Assembly: GCA_028687395.1 (NCBI GenBank)
Contig: JAQUAE010000079.1
Coordinates: 1 to 7,487 of the forward strand
Direction: 5' to 3'
DNA from: Anaerolineales bacterium
GTDB taxonomy: Bacteria; Chloroflexota; Anaerolineae; Anaerolineales; UBA4823
DNA: 7,487 nucleotides
Part shown: positions 1-6,274 of the stretch, in pieces
Layout: each line of letters starts with the position of its first letter
How positions within the stretch are numbered: position 1 is the first letter of the stretch
Notes under the pieces: generated by a model
Seen by the model: the letters and a program-made list of their open reading frames with translations, nothing else
What the model was told of the DNA's origin: nothing
The model's database searches: none
Program-made: the position numbers and the translations under genes

Positions 1-436
1 CCTTGAAACCCCACACGTCGTTGATCAGGTTGGCGCCGACCTGCAAGGCGACATCCGCCACCGCAGCCCGGTAAGTATCCACCGAGACCAGTATGTCTAT
101 TTCGGCTTTTATGGCGCGGATCACCGGCAGCACGCGGCGTAGCTCCTCGGCCGCGTCCAACGGCAGGGCACCCGGGCGGGTGCTCTCGCCGCCCACGTCG
201 AGGATATCTGCGCCCCCGGCCACCTGGTGGCGCGCCTGGTCCAGGATGGCTTCCATCCGCTCTGTGGTGAGCTCCAGGGGGGCGCCGGGGTCTTGCGGCG
301 TTCCGGCGGGAGCCAGTAACCCGTCGCCGGAGAAGCTGTCTGGGGTGATGTTCAGGATGCCCATCAGGTAAGTGCGCTTGCCCCATTCGAAGGTGAACTG
401 GTTCACGCGCAACGCGGTCGATTTGAGAGTGCTCAT
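1..436 (-). CDS. folP: Dihydropteroate synthase, C-terminal part cut by window edge
   Basis: This enzyme condenses 6-hydroxymethyl-7,8-dihydropterin pyrophosphate with p-aminobenzoate to give 7,8-dihydropteroate in cytoplasmic folate synthesis; it is the sulfonamide target. The first 145 residues, translated from the minus strand, show the family landmarks in order: MGILNITPDSFS (residues 25-36), the pterin-site motif DVGGESTRPG, then SVDTY and INDVWGF near the cut. The rest of the TIM barrel, with its K-x-[SG]-x-R phosphate-binding end, lies outside the window. The start is the ATG at 436-434, with a weak AGGTAA ribosome site upstream. An unusual proline/glycine-rich insert (about residues 40-54) follows the first motif, where many homologues have only a short loop. 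The gene lies 50 bases after the SpoIIAA-like gene and shares a strand with folK, which supplies its substrate. Family assignment is firm; full length cannot be judged. Confidence 0.96.
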   Translation of the reverse strand, partial: MSTLKSTALRVNQFTFEWGKRTYLMGILNITPDSFSGDGLLAPAGTPQDPGAPLELTTERMEAILDQARHQVAGGADILDVGGESTRPGALPLDAAEELRRVLPVIRAIKAEIDILVSVDTYRAAVADVALQVGANLINDVWGFK

Positions 437-486
437 TGGGAAAATTACCTGCCTGCGCCGCGGCGAAAAGAGAGGCTGTTGGTGGC

Positions 487-915
487 TTACACCAGCAAGG
501 TCAGCGGGCGGTTGAGCCAGGCTTCCGCTTCCACCAAGTCGGTGAAAATCCCGACCTCCAGGTTTCCGGGGGGCGTGAGGGCGTCGATCTCCTCGATCGC
601 CTGGCGCACTGCCTCGTTGGCGACTACCACGGCCAGGCGGATGTTGCGCACCGACGGGTCGTTGCCCAGCTCCACGGCGTACTGCACCGCCTCGGCCGGC
701 ACCTGTGCGATCTGGCGCAGGTCGTACAGGTTGCGCGTCAGCCGGTCGGATTCCAGCAGGTGCTCGAGGGAGAACTCCCGCCAGTGCTTGAGCGTGGCTT
801 CGCTCAGGTCGGTGAAGACGTAGTGCATCCCCCCATCCGGACGGCGGTGGACAGTGTAGCCTATGTTTGGTCCCGGCTTCCACTTCAAGGGTTTCACTTC
901 AGCTTCGGATGCCAT
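487..915 (-). CDS. SpoIIAA/STAS-like domain protein (uncharacterised, 142 aa)
   Basis: A small soluble protein with no signal peptide or membrane segment. The C-terminal half reads like the SpoIIAA-like (STAS-fold) proteins common in environmental bacteria: an amphipathic helical stretch, YDLRQI (64-69), a hydrophobic strand RLAVVV (93-98), and a typical ending FTDLVEAEAWL (124-134). Such proteins are usually functionally unassigned; some STAS proteins bind partner proteins or lipids, and no partner is visible here. The start at 915 is chosen because a perfect AGGAGG lies 7 bases upstream; an in-frame ATG 17 codons earlier lacks a comparable site. A 94-base gap separates it from the preceding toroid gene, so it could have its own promoter, and folP follows after 50 bases. 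The gene is secure; the fold assignment rests on motif likeness only. Confidence 0.85.
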   Translation of the reverse strand: MASEAEVKPLKWKPGPNIGYTVHRRPDGGMHYVFTDLSEATLKHWREFSLEHLLESDRLTRNLYDLRQIAQVPAEAVQYAVELGNDPSVRNIRLAVVVANEAVRQAIEEIDALTPPGNLEVGIFTDLVEAEAWLNRPLTLLV

Positions 916-922
916 CGTATCG

Positions 923-928
923 CCTCCT
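923..928 (-). promoter_or_regulatory. Ribosome binding site deciding the SpoIIAA-like gene start
   Basis: On the minus strand the sequence is AGGAGG followed by 7 bases and ATG at 915-913. It decides between this start and the longer in-frame ATG at 966. Confidence 0.85.
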
Positions 929-950
929 GAATGCAATTGGGTGCCAGCTA

Positions 951-970
951 CCAGGTTGGGGAACACCTGG
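951..970. repeat. Small inverted repeat in the toroid / SpoIIAA-like gap
   Basis: CCAGGT (951-956) and ACCTGG (965-970) form a perfect 6-bp inverted repeat around an 8-base spacer. It lies in the only sizeable gap of the left operon, 36 bases before the SpoIIAA-like start in the direction of transcription. No T-run follows, so it is not a convincing intrinsic terminator. It may be an operator or a minor RNA hairpin, or chance. Confidence 0.3.
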
Positions 971-1009
971 CGGGGATTAATACTACCATGGAACGCAGGG
1001 CGAGGCGGG

Positions 1010-1969
1010 CTATTTTGCTCCCGGCGCCTCTTGCAGAACGTACAAGGCGTCCAGGGTGACGAAGGTGTTGGCGCGCGCCTCGCCTGGTAGGTTGAAACGT
1101 TTCCAGTCGACCAGCGAGCGCCCGCTGCGCACCTTCTCGCTTACCCGGTAATAGCTGCCCTCCATGGGGTAGCCGCCCGAGGGGAGCTGCTTGGAGCGCA
1201 GCAGCACCAGAGCCGCCTGGCAGCGCTTGTCCTCGATGAAGCCGGCCTCCGCCATCACCTTCAGCCCGAAGAGGATGTCGTAATGCCAGTAACAGGGGTA
1301 ATGCAGGTTGAGGAAGTCGTCCTGGATGACCGACCCGTCTCGCTGGCGCTTGAACAACTCACGCTTCAGGAAGATTTGCGCGGCTGCCTCGCAGGCTTTC
1401 CAAAAGACCGGATCGCCCGATTGGCGGGCGTAAAGAGCCAGGGCGCGCAGCGGGATCAGGCTTTCCATGAAGGAGGCGTGGTGGGCTTCCGGTTTTTTAT
1501 CGCAATTCCACCCCCCGTCCGGCCACTGCCATTTCAGCAAGCGCGCTGCCAGTTCTTCGGCCCGGTCGTCGGCCAGTCCCAGCTTCAGCGCCGCGAAGAG
1601 GGCGTTGCCTTCCTGCGAAGCGCAACGCCGCGCCCGCCCCTGGAGGATGGCTACGCTCTTCAGGTGATGTGGGGAGAGCAGCCAGGCGTACACTTGCTCC
1701 AGTAGCGGCTTCAGGCGCTCATCCCCAGGGGGATAGTCCAGATCGGCCAGGCAGGCGAGCACCCAGTGGGCGCCGCGCCACTTGGCGTAGGGATGTAGGG
1801 GGATGCGACCGTCAGCGTCCACCTCGCTCAGCAAGCTCTGCGCCAGAGGGGAGGCGCGCCCCGTGACCAGGCTGGAGGCGGGGCTGGCTTCCTGCCCCGT
1901 CAGCCTGGCCTGCGCCTTCAACCGAATGAGCGCTTCCGGGTGGTTGACCAGTCGTCGCAGGATGTCCAT
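1010..1969 (-). CDS. Alpha/alpha-toroid protein of terpene cyclase/prenyltransferase fold (unknown function)
   Basis: A 319-residue protein built of alternating helices and glycine-aromatic turns, as in the squalene-hopene cyclase / protein prenyltransferase toroid superfamily. Visible signs are the QW-like motif QWPDGGWNCD (148-157), a second glycine turn at SGGYPMEG (264-271), and an aromatic- and histidine-rich stretch HYPCYWHYDIL (223-233) that could line a cavity. The catalytic DxDD acid motif of squalene-hopene cyclases is absent and the chain is about half their length, so triterpene cyclisation is unlikely. No signal peptide or membrane helix is seen. It starts 21 bases after folK, behind an AAGG ribosome site, and is therefore probably translated from the same transcript. 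Substrate and reaction are unknown; a carbohydrate- or lipid-handling role is equally possible. The gene is secure, the fold likely, the function open. Confidence 0.85.
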   Translation of the reverse strand: MDILRRLVNHPEALIRLKAQARLTGQEASPASSLVTGRASPLAQSLLSEVDADGRIPLHPYAKWRGAHWVLACLADLDYPPGDERLKPLLEQVYAWLLSPHHLKSVAILQGRARRCASQEGNALFAALKLGLADDRAEELAARLLKWQWPDGGWNCDKKPEAHHASFMESLIPLRALALYARQSGDPVFWKACEAAAQIFLKRELFKRQRDGSVIQDDFLNLHYPCYWHYDILFGLKVMAEAGFIEDKRCQAALVLLRSKQLPSGGYPMEGSYYRVSEKVRSGRSLVDWKRFNLPGEARANTFVTLDALYVLQEAPGAK

Positions 1970-1990
1970 AGGGGTATGCCTTCTAAATAT

Positions 1991-2473
1991 TTATGCCTCG
2001 GCGTACAGGGTCACCCCGTTTATGTCCAGCCCGGACAGTAATTCCTGCGAGGTGACTCCCAGCACGGGATGGCGCAGGTTGGGGGCGATCTCGGCCAGAG
2101 GCACGCAGACGAACGCCCGTTGCGCCATGTACGGGTGGGGGATGGTCAGCGATTCCGACTGCAAAACAAGCTGGTCGTAGTACAGGATGTCGATGTCGAT
2201 CAACCGGGGGCCATAGCGGAAGGATTTTTGCCGGCCGAGCTGGTTTTCGGTGCGCTTCAGGTAGGCTAGCAGCGACTGCGGCAAGCGCCGGGTGCGGCCG
2301 CGCAGCACCTGGTTCAGGAACGCGGACTGCTCGGTGTACCCCCAGGGAGGCGTTTCATAGATCGATGAGCACGCCTCCACCACCACCGCCGGCGGCAGGG
2401 CATCTCGCGCGGCGCGCAGGTTGGCGACGCGATCGCCCAGGTTGGTGCCCAGCGCCAGGTAGACGATGTGCAT
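1991..2473 (-). CDS. folK: 2-amino-4-hydroxy-6-hydroxymethyldihydropteridine pyrophosphokinase
   Basis: FolK (HPPK) transfers pyrophosphate from ATP to 6-hydroxymethyl-7,8-dihydropterin, the step just before FolP. The 160-residue length is typical for a stand-alone HPPK. Landmarks in order are ALGTNLGDR (7-15), YETPPWG (39-45), FLNQV (52-56), the signature RYGPRLIDIDIL (86-97) whose two aspartates (93 and 95) bind the catalytic Mg ions, IPHP (111-114) and RAFVCVPLAEI (119-129). All key residues appear intact. The ATG sits one base after the stop of the thiolase (TGAGATG), so translation is probably coupled to it. The toroid gene follows after 21 bases and folP lies further down the same strand. 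There is no fused FolB or FolP domain, unlike some bacteria. Confidence 0.97.
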   Translation of the reverse strand: MHIVYLALGTNLGDRVANLRAARDALPPAVVVEACSSIYETPPWGYTEQSAFLNQVLRGRTRRLPQSLLAYLKRTENQLGRQKSFRYGPRLIDIDILYYDQLVLQSESLTIPHPYMAQRAFVCVPLAEIAPNLRHPVLGVTSQELLSGLDINGVTLYAEA

Positions 2474-2474
2474 C

Positions 2475-3608
2475 TCAGACTCGTTCGAGGATGGTGGCAG
2501 TGGCCATGCCGTGCCCGATGCACATGGTCTGCAGGCCGTAACGCCCGCCGTTGCGCTGCAGCTCGTGCACCAGCTTGGTCATCAGGATGGCGCCGGTAGC
2601 CCCCAACGGGTGACCGAGGGCAATTGCGCCCCCATTGGGATTGACGTGCGACATGTCTGCGCCCACCTCTTGAGCCCAGGCCAGCACGACCGAGGCGAAG
2701 GCTTCGTTGATTTCGATGGTCGCCATCTCCTCCAGGCCCAGGCCGGCGCGTTTCAAGACCTGGCGGGTGGCAGGAATTGGCCCATCCAGCATCAGCACCG
2801 GGTCAGAGCCCACCACCACGCGGGCGACCAGGCGGGCGATGGGCGTCAGGTTGTGGCGGCCGACCGCTTTCGGCGAGGCCAGCACGACCGCGGCGGCGCC
2901 GTCGCTGATCTGGCTGGCGTTTCCGGCGGTGATCCGGCCGTCTTCCTTGAAGGCGGGTTTCAATGCCGCCATCTTCTCCCGGTCCGGCGGCATGCGCACG
3001 CCTTCGTCCTGGGAGACCACGCTTCCATCCGGACGAGTGATGGGCAGCACCTGGCTGGTGAAATGGCCACTTTGAATCGCCTGCATGGCGCGCAGGTGGC
3101 TCTGGTAGCTGTAGTCATCCAGCGCCTGACGGTCGAGCTCCCATTTCTCGGCCATCATTTCGGCGCTAATACCCTGGTGGACCAGCTCGTAGGGGAAATC
3201 CTGCGGCCAACTCGCGGGGTAATCGCTGCCCAATGGTTGGTGCGACATCATCTCGATGCCGCCGGCCACGGCGAGATCCATATCTCCGGCGAGGATGGCC
3301 TGGGCGGCAAAGTGAATGGCCTGCTGCCCCGAACCGCACATGCGATTCAAGGTGACTGCGGGGATCGTGTAGGGAAAGCCGGCTTTCAACACCGCCAGCC
3401 TGGCCAGATTGGCGCCCTGGTCGCCAATGGGGGTGACGCAACCCAGGATGACGTCCTCCACCACTTCCGGCTCCAGGCCAGCCCGCCGCACGGCCTCGCG
3501 CAGTACAACCGCCGCCAGGTCCACCGGCGCCAGCGGCGCCAGCACCCCCGTTGCCTTTCCCACCCCAACCGGCGTCCGCACTGCGGACAGGAGAAACACT
3601 TCGCTCAT
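2475..3608 (-). CDS. Thiolase (acetyl-CoA acetyltransferase / 3-ketoacyl-CoA thiolase)
   Basis: Thiolases condense two acyl-CoAs or cleave 3-ketoacyl-CoA with free CoA. The 377-residue chain has the complete family machinery: SAVRTPVG near the N-terminus, nucleophile Cys91 in LNRMCGSGQQA, GNASQISDGAAA (229-240), NEAF (301-304), His333 in GGAIALGHPLGATGA, and second catalytic Cys363 in QTMCIGHGMA. The MCGSGQQA and GNASQISDGAAA wording resembles degradative, acyl-chain or steroid-type thiolases as much as biosynthetic acetoacetyl-CoA thiolases, so the chain-length preference is left open. The start at 3608 is supported by AAAGGAGG a few bases upstream; an in-frame ATG 17 codons earlier would add a non-conserved leader. 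The chain is slightly shorter than the usual 390 or so residues. It is the first gene of the minus-strand operon, divergent from the GH1 gene, and its stop is one base from the folK start. No beta-oxidation partner genes are adjacent. Confidence 0.95.
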   Translation of the reverse strand: MSEVFLLSAVRTPVGVGKATGVLAPLAPVDLAAVVLREAVRRAGLEPEVVEDVILGCVTPIGDQGANLARLAVLKAGFPYTIPAVTLNRMCGSGQQAIHFAAQAILAGDMDLAVAGGIEMMSHQPLGSDYPASWPQDFPYELVHQGISAEMMAEKWELDRQALDDYSYQSHLRAMQAIQSGHFTSQVLPITRPDGSVVSQDEGVRMPPDREKMAALKPAFKEDGRITAGNASQISDGAAAVVLASPKAVGRHNLTPIARLVARVVVGSDPVLMLDGPIPATRQVLKRAGLGLEEMATIEINEAFASVVLAWAQEVGADMSHVNPNGGAIALGHPLGATGAILMTKLVHELQRNGGRYGLQTMCIGHGMATATILERV

Positions 3609-3616
3609 GTTGCCCT

Positions 3617-3624
3617 CCTCCTTT
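3617..3624 (-). promoter_or_regulatory. Ribosome binding site deciding the thiolase start
   Basis: Minus-strand AAAGGAGG ends 8 bases before the ATG at 3608-3606, with a second overlapping AGGAGG 5 bases away. This favours the shorter start whose product begins MSEVFLLSAVRTP, matching the usual thiolase N-terminus. Confidence 0.8.
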
Positions 3625-3644
3625 GCAACCGCGCACTCCTCCGT

Positions 3645-3672
3645 GATATAGCGAATCATGCCATTACAGCAA
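3645..3672 (-). promoter_or_regulatory. Possible promoter of the thiolase-folK operon
   Basis: On the minus strand TTGCTG (3672-3667) and TATATC (3650-3645) are separated by 16 bases, a weak sigma70-like pair about 37 bases upstream of the thiolase start. Both boxes deviate from consensus (3/6 and 4/6). Position in a divergent intergenic region supports some promoter here; the exact site is uncertain. Confidence 0.35.
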
Positions 3673-3740
3673 AGGATACCACGGTGCAGGCCACGGGCGC
3701 AACGTTTGCCAGGCGGAAGTCGCGGCTGGAGCCACTCTGG

Positions 3741-3769
3741 TTGCCAAATGGCAGCGAAGCGGCTAAAAT
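3741..3769 (+). promoter_or_regulatory. Sigma70-type promoter of the GH1-GNAT unit
   Basis: TTGCCA (3741-3746) and TAAAAT (3764-3769) are separated by exactly 17 bases, matching the housekeeping consensus at 4/6 and 5/6 positions. Transcription would begin near 3776, leaving a leader of about 54 bases before the GH1 start at 3830. This argues against the in-frame ATG at 3788, which would have only about a 12-base leader. Each promoter box is covered by a small palindrome, TGCCA-AA-TGGCA (3742-3753) over the -35 and GCTAA-AA-TTAGC (3762-3773) over the -10. Repressor control is therefore possible. Confidence 0.65.
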
Positions 3770-3819
3770 TAGCGCCGGATTGCCAACATGAGGCAGCCCA
3801 TGTGGTTATGCTTACCTTC

Positions 3820-3823
3820 GGAG
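3820..3823 (+). promoter_or_regulatory. Ribosome binding site deciding the GH1 start
   Basis: GGAG lies 6 bases before the ATG at 3830. No purine-rich site precedes the alternative in-frame ATG at 3788. Confidence 0.6.
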
Positions 3824-3829
3824 ACGCGC

Positions 3830-5161
3830 ATGGTTCAAGCTCGGTATACCTTTCCCCGTGGTTTCCTGTGGGGCACAGCGACCTCCTCGCACCAGGTGGA
3901 GGGCAATAACACCAACAATAACTGGTGGGCCTGGGAACAGGAGCCCGGTCGCATCCTGCACGGGCATACCTCCAGGTTAGCTTGTGATTGGTGGGGCGGG
4001 CGCTGGCGGGAGGACCTCGACCGCGCCGCCGAGACGCACCAGAACGCCCATCGCCTGTCCATCGAGTGGAGCCGCATCCAGCCCACCCCCGATCGCTGGG
4101 ACGAGGACGCGCTTGACCGTTACCGTGAGATCCTGCGCGGCGTGCAGCAGCGCAACATGACCCCCATGGTCACTCTGCACCACTTCACCGACCCCCTGTG
4201 GCTGGCGGAAATGGGGGGTTGGGAGAACCCCGCCGCGCCGGATTATTTCAGCCATTATGTCACCAAGGCCGTCGAGGCGTTGCAGGGGTACGCCAACCTG
4301 TGGATTACGATCAACGAACCGGGCGTCCTACTCTCGGAGGGGTACCTGAGGGCAAATTTTCCCCCGGCGAAGAAGGATATCAACGCCGCCTTCCGGGTGG
4401 CAATGAATTTACTGCGCGCCCATGTCAGCGCTTACCACGCCATTCATCAGGTGCAACCCACTGCACGGGCGGGGCTCTCGCACCACGTACGCCTGTTCCA
4501 TCCCAAGAAACGCTGGTTCCCGCTGGACAGGTTGGCCGCCAGGATGTTCGCTGCCGGCCTCAACGAGACCTTCCCTCACGCCCTGGCTAGTGGAGACCTG
4601 CGCCTGGTGCACAAACGCGCCCGTTTCGCCGAGGCCAAAGGCACCCAGGATTTCTTCGGAGTCAACTATTACACCACCGCAGAGATTGCCTTTAATCTAT
4701 TCAAGCCTGGAGACCTGTTCGGAGAGCACTCCTTTCCGCCTGGCGCCGAGCTGAGCGACACGGGCTTCCTGGCGAATGTCCCGGAGGGCATGTTCGAAAC
4801 GCTGAGATGGGCGCGGCGCTTCGGATTGCCGATCATCGTCACCGAGAATGGGGTGGAGGACGCCGGCGACGCCCTGCGCCGGCGCTACTTGCTGCAGCAC
4901 CTGCACCAGCTCTGGCGGGCGGTGAACTTCAATTACCCCATCAAGGGCTACTTTCACTGGACCCTGGTGGACAACTTCGAGTGGGAGCGGGGCTGGACGC
5001 AACGTTTCGGCCTCTGGTCGCTGGACGTGGACAGCCAGGCGCGCACCCGCCGCCCTAGCGCCGACCTCTACGCCTCTATCTGCCGGGAGAACGCCATCGA
5101 CAGCGAGGCGGCGGCGCGCTACGCCCCGGAGATTATGGACAGCATGTTTCCGGAAGAGTAG
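3830..5161 (+). CDS. GH1 family beta-glycosidase (beta-glucosidase-like)
   Basis: A retaining beta-glycosidase of family GH1, probably cytoplasmic as there is no signal peptide, releasing glucose or related sugars from beta-linked oligosaccharides or glycosides. At 443 residues it is full length. Family landmarks run in order: FPRGFLWGTATSSHQVEG (8-25; Gln22 binds the -1 sugar), HRLSIEWSRI (74-83), VTLHHFTDPLW (114-124; His117), acid/base Glu163 in TINEP, NYYT (279-282), nucleophile Glu339 in VTENG, and FHWTLVDNFEWERGW (375-389) with Trp377 and Glu384 for sugar binding. After QVEG the chain runs NNTNNNWWAWE instead of the commoner GA...W pattern, and the loop before DWW is short; this suggests a subgroup whose substrate need not be cellobiose. 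The start at 3830 is preferred over 3788 because of the ribosome site and promoter position. The GNAT gene follows after 16 bases, probably in one transcript. Confidence 0.95.
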   Translation: MVQARYTFPRGFLWGTATSSHQVEGNNTNNNWWAWEQEPGRILHGHTSRLACDWWGGRWREDLDRAAETHQNAHRLSIEWSRIQPTPDRWDEDALDRYREILRGVQQRNMTPMVTLHHFTDPLWLAEMGGWENPAAPDYFSHYVTKAVEALQGYANLWITINEPGVLLSEGYLRANFPPAKKDINAAFRVAMNLLRAHVSAYHAIHQVQPTARAGLSHHVRLFHPKKRWFPLDRLAARMFAAGLNETFPHALASGDLRLVHKRARFAEAKGTQDFFGVNYYTTAEIAFNLFKPGDLFGEHSFPPGAELSDTGFLANVPEGMFETLRWARRFGLPIIVTENGVEDAGDALRRRYLLQHLHQLWRAVNFNYPIKGYFHWTLVDNFEWERGWTQRFGLWSLDVDSQARTRRPSADLYASICRENAIDSEAAARYAPEIMDSMFPEE

Positions 5162-5177
5162 CTTTCCCAGACCAGGC

Positions 5178-6098
5178 ATGAACCCTCAGGATTGGTTGCA
5201 CCCTGCTCACCTTGCGGTCCTGGTTTGCCGCCCGGCCTTGCCCATGGATAGCGCCGACGTTTTGGCGTTCGCCCGTGGCATCTGGGAGGGTAGCGATTAC
5301 CTGCCGGAGGTCTGGGAGGAGTGGCTGGCTGACCCTGAAGGGTTGTTGGCTGTCGCCGAGTATGGCGGGCGCGCCGTCGGTTGCGGCAAGCTGACCCGCC
5401 TGAGCCAGGATGACTGGTGGCTGGAGGGTCTGCGCGTCGATCCGGATTTCCAGGGCCGCGGCATTGCCTCACACATGCATGCTTACCTGCACCAGCGCTG
5501 GCAAACCCTGAGGCAGGGAGTGTTGCGGTTGGCGACGAGCTCGCGCAATGAGATCGTGCACCACCTGTGTGAGCGCGATGGTTTTGAGCGCATCGGGGAA
5601 TACCAGGTTTACGCCGCGGCGCCCTTGAGCGGCGCGGGCGATGCGGCTGAAGCCGGTTTTCAGGCGCTGGAGCCTGACGACTTGCCAGAAGCGGTGGCAT
5701 TCGCTCTGCGCAGCGGTTCGATCCGCCTGGCTTATGGCCTGGTCGATTTGGGCTGGCGGTGGGCGCCTGCCTCGGCTGATCACCTGGAGCATCTGCTGCG
5801 CGGCAGCACGGCTTACTGGTGGGGGGATAGGCAGGGGCTGCTGGCGCTGGATGATGAACGCGACGATGCCGGAGTTCGCATCCCCGCCCTGCGCCTGGTG
5901 GCTTGTGAGCCACCCGCTTTGGTCGACTGTCTGTTGGATTACCGCCGCCTGGCAGCCGCCCTGGGGTATGCCAAATGCGGCTGGCTCGCCCCGCGGCATG
6001 CTGAGGTTGCCCCTGCCCTGCAGGCGGCTGGGATGGCGCCGGACTGGGAATCCTCGCTGTTTATTTACGAGAAACGCCCCAACAGCCCTGTGGTATAA
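5178..6098 (+). CDS. GNAT-family N-acetyltransferase with a C-terminal extra domain
   Basis: The N-terminal half (about 15-145) is a GNAT fold that transfers an acetyl group from acetyl-CoA. Motif A is LRVDPDFQGRGIASHMHAYL (85-104), with the pyrophosphate-binding QGRGIA loop. The following SRNEIVHHLCERDGFERIGEY stretch matches the motif B region, where the alpha4 helix and the GF turn are typical. The remaining 160 residues (about 150-306) have no clear GNAT motif A and may be a degenerate second acetyltransferase-like domain, as in tandem GNAT proteins; single-domain GNATs are roughly half this length. The acceptor substrate cannot be inferred. It begins 16 bases after the GH1 stop with only a weak AGG-type ribosome site, so it probably depends on upstream translation. 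Its stop TAA lies inside the likely -10 box of the downstream tRNA gene. Confidence 0.88.
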   Translation: MNPQDWLHPAHLAVLVCRPALPMDSADVLAFARGIWEGSDYLPEVWEEWLADPEGLLAVAEYGGRAVGCGKLTRLSQDDWWLEGLRVDPDFQGRGIASHMHAYLHQRWQTLRQGVLRLATSSRNEIVHHLCERDGFERIGEYQVYAAAPLSGAGDAAEAGFQALEPDDLPEAVAFALRSGSIRLAYGLVDLGWRWAPASADHLEHLLRGSTAYWWGDRQGLLALDDERDDAGVRIPALRLVACEPPALVDCLLDYRRLAAALGYAKCGWLAPRHAEVAPALQAAGMAPDWESSLFIYEKRPNSPVV

Positions 6099-6099
6099 T
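6091..6099 (+). promoter_or_regulatory. Extended -10 promoter of tRNA-Ser, overlapping the GNAT stop codon
   Basis: TGGTATAAT is a perfect extended -10 element (TGn followed by TATAAT at 6094-6099). No convincing -35 box sits 17 bases upstream, which extended -10 promoters can tolerate. Transcription would start near 6106, about 32 bases before the tRNA. The TAA stop of the acetyltransferase (6096-6098) is within the box. Confidence 0.6.
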
Positions 6100-6104
6100 C
6101 CCCG

Positions 6105-6131
6105 CGCCAGCGGGTAGAAAACCGCCTGGCG
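6105..6131 (+). other. Hairpin in the tRNA-Ser 5' leader
   Basis: CGCCAG-CGG (6105-6113) pairs with CCG-C-CTGGCG (6122-6131), giving nine pairs with a single bulged C and an 8-base A-rich loop. It ends 6 bases before the mature tRNA 5' end. No T-run follows, so it does not look like an intrinsic terminator for the GNAT gene. A pre-tRNA leader structure near the RNase P site is the simplest reading. Confidence 0.55.
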
Positions 6132-6137
6132 AGCATG

Positions 6138-6224
6138 GGAGAGGTAGCGTAGTCTGGCCTAACGCGCGCGCCTGGAGAGCGCGTGAGCCGAAAGGCTCCG
6201 CGGGTTCGAATCCCGCCCTCTCCG
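6138..6224 (+). tRNA. tRNA-Ser (anticodon GGA)
   Basis: The 87-base gene folds completely. The acceptor stem is GGAGAGG (6138-6144) with CCTCTCC (6217-6223) and discriminator G (6224), as expected for serine. The D stem is GCG/CGC with GG in the loop. The anticodon stem CGCGC/GCGCG encloses CTGGAGA, giving anticodon GGA (6174-6176), which reads UCC and UCU. The long variable arm typical of class II tRNAs is GAGCC-GAAA-GGCTC (6185-6198). The T arm is GCGGG/CCCGC around TTCGAAT. The 3' CCA is not encoded (GCTG follows), so CCA must be added enzymatically. The gene is 39 bases downstream of the GNAT stop, with its own probable promoter. Confidence 0.97.
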
Positions 6225-6274
6225 CTGAAAGTTCAGCGCCTCTTCGCAATGCTGAGCGGAGGTTGTGATTATTG

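Noticed and set aside
93..371. Open frame on the plus strand opposite folP
   Set aside because: It is antisense to a well-supported dihydropteroate synthase reading frame and its low-complexity product has no recognisable motif.
3515..3545. Short GGCGCCAGC direct repeat inside the thiolase gene
   Set aside because: It encodes the Ala/Pro/Leu-rich LAPLAP stretch in frame and is explained by GC-rich coding bias.
2466..3791. Long plus-strand open frame of 441 codons opposite the thiolase
   Set aside because: The minus strand encodes a thiolase with all catalytic residues. The plus-strand product is rich in His, Gln, Arg and Gly, as expected of the complement of GC-rich codons, and has no family motif.
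3788..3829. Upstream in-frame ATG for the GH1 gene
   Set aside because: There is no ribosome site, it lies only about 12 bases after the predicted transcription start, and the extra 14 residues do not resemble GH1 N-termini.
4697..5179. Minus-strand open frame within the GH1 gene
   Set aside because: It is antisense to conserved GH1 segments including the catalytic VTENG and NFEW regions, with no ribosome site or motif.
5119..5913. 264-codon minus-strand open frame opposite the GNAT gene
   Set aside because: It is Pro/Arg/Ala-rich with no domain, while the plus strand has a clear GNAT motif A.
6224..6237. GCTGAA-AG-TTCAGC inverted repeat directly after the tRNA
   Set aside because: The two-base loop is too tight for a normal hairpin and it overlaps the discriminator base. 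The stronger hairpin at 6275-6307 is a better transcript-end candidate.
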